In this document: piece by piece, positions 15,041-15,423 of the stretch | Position numbering within the stretch: the stretch's first letter is position 1 | How the letters are laid out: every line of letters begins with the position of its first letter | Origin: an uncultured Agathobaculum sp. | Lineage (GTDB): Bacteria; Bacillota; Clostridia; Oscillospirales; Butyricicoccaceae | Length of the DNA stretch: 15,423 bases | Reading direction: 5' to 3' | Assembly (NCBI GenBank): GCA_944380945.1 | Contig: CALWJG010000017.1 | Coordinates: forward strand, 1-15,423 | Made by a program: the position numbers and the translations under genes | Notes under the pieces: model-generated | Databases searched by the model: none | Seen by the model: only the letters and a program-made list of their open reading frames with translations | Told to the model about the DNA's origin: nothing

Positions 15041-15055
15041 ACAGCAGCGCCGTTT

Positions 15056-15286
15056 TTATACATGGCCGCCGAACGCGCGCAGGATCGCCTGCCGCTCCTC
15101 GTGATTCTCCACCCAGTTTTCCACATAGCCGCAGTCATAACAGACATAGCGGATCACCGGGATCTTGCCGAACAAAGTGACTGTCGATGTGTAAATGTTG
15201 TTCCCGCTCCCATAGCGGCGCGCGTTGTCCGGCACGCGGATGATGTGCGTCCCGCCGCACTTGGGGCACCTGCCTGTATTCTTCAT
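15056..15286 (-). CDS. Small zinc-ribbon protein, 76 aa, unknown function
   Basis: Residues Cys7-X2-Cys10 (CPKCGG) and Cys49-X2-Cys52 (CYDCG) form a four-cysteine zinc ribbon, with a strand-rich middle (IYTSTVTLFGKIPVIRYV) between them. The C-terminal part (VENWVENHEERQAILRAFGG) looks helical. There is no signal or membrane segment, so a cytosolic protein is expected. Such small ribbons may bind nucleic acid or protein; the family is not recognised further. ATG at 15286 follows AGGGGAG at 7 nt. It starts 13 nt after the stop of the partial gene upstream and lies 45 bp before tspO, so the three may be cotranscribed. Confidence 0.8.
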   Translation of the reverse strand: MKNTGRCPKCGGTHIIRVPDNARRYGSGNNIYTSTVTLFGKIPVIRYVCYDCGYVENWVENHEERQAILRAFGGHV

Positions 15287-15299
15287 ATCGTGTCTCCCC

Positions 15300-15423
15300 T
15301 CAAAGCAGGCCGAGGAGCAGCAGCTCTTCCACGGTCAGCGCGTCCTCCGGCGTTTCGCCGGGCTGCAATTCACGCAGCGGCGCGCCGCAGTCCGGACAGG
15401 TGCTGCCGTCCGTGTCGAACGTC
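15300..15423 (-). CDS. C-terminal end of a protein with a CPDCGAPL motif (5' part outside window)
   Basis: About 40 residues are visible, read in frame back from the TGA at 15302-15300: FDTDGSTCPDCGAPLREL, then QPGETPEDALTVEELLLLGLL. The CPDCG pair is half of a possible zinc ribbon, and the tail is an acidic then hydrophobic helix. The rest lies beyond the window, so length, start and function are unknown. The good reading frame, codon use like the neighbours, and 13-nt spacing to the next gene support it as real. Confidence 0.6.
   Translation of the reverse strand, partial: TFDTDGSTCPDCGAPLRELQPGETPEDALTVEELLLLGLL

Overview
The window is a stretch of a bacterial chromosome of roughly 60% GC, with every recognisable gene on the minus strand. 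The gene order (reading the minus strand: small zinc proteins, tspO, rpoB, rpoC, L7Ae-like protein, rpsL, rpsG, fusA, tuf, two small proteins, recD2) and protein details suggest a high-GC member of the Bacillota, class Clostridia, probably a gut Oscillospirales-type organism. Those details are a YbxF-type L7Ae protein before rpsL, S12 of Firmicutes length, EF-G with a CAKGGVEPQ segment, and Firmicutes-length RpoC. The phylum is well supported; the order is an inference.

Layout in the direction of transcription (high to low coordinates): (1) 15423-14549: the 3' end of an unidentified protein with a Cys-pair motif, a 76-residue zinc-ribbon protein, and tspO with a TTG start. (2) 14548-14067: a gene-free stretch with four perfect hairpins, some of them terminators, then a consensus promoter with an extended -10 and a leader of about 145 nt for rpoB. 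(3) 14066-6774: rpoB and rpoC, the two largest subunits of RNA polymerase, followed by a hairpin that may terminate the unit. (4) 6614-1569: the str-type operon. A strong promoter with an A-rich upstream element drives ybxF, rpsL, rpsG, fusA and tuf. tuf has an additional promoter of its own, and the operon ends in a textbook terminator. (5) 1516-1: a 75-residue unknown protein, then a separate unit with its own promoter carrying a one-helix membrane protein and the N-terminal third or so of a RecD2 helicase that runs off the window.

The core is housekeeping: transcription (RpoB/RpoC) and translation (S12, S7, EF-G, EF-Tu and a kink-turn RNA-binding ribosomal protein). I found no mobile element, CRISPR array, tRNA or rRNA, and no convincing new biological system. 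The least explained parts are the 301-bp hairpin-rich gap between rpsL and rpsG, where S7-type autoregulation could act, the hairpin cluster between tspO and rpoB, and the uncoupling of rpoBC from rplJL.
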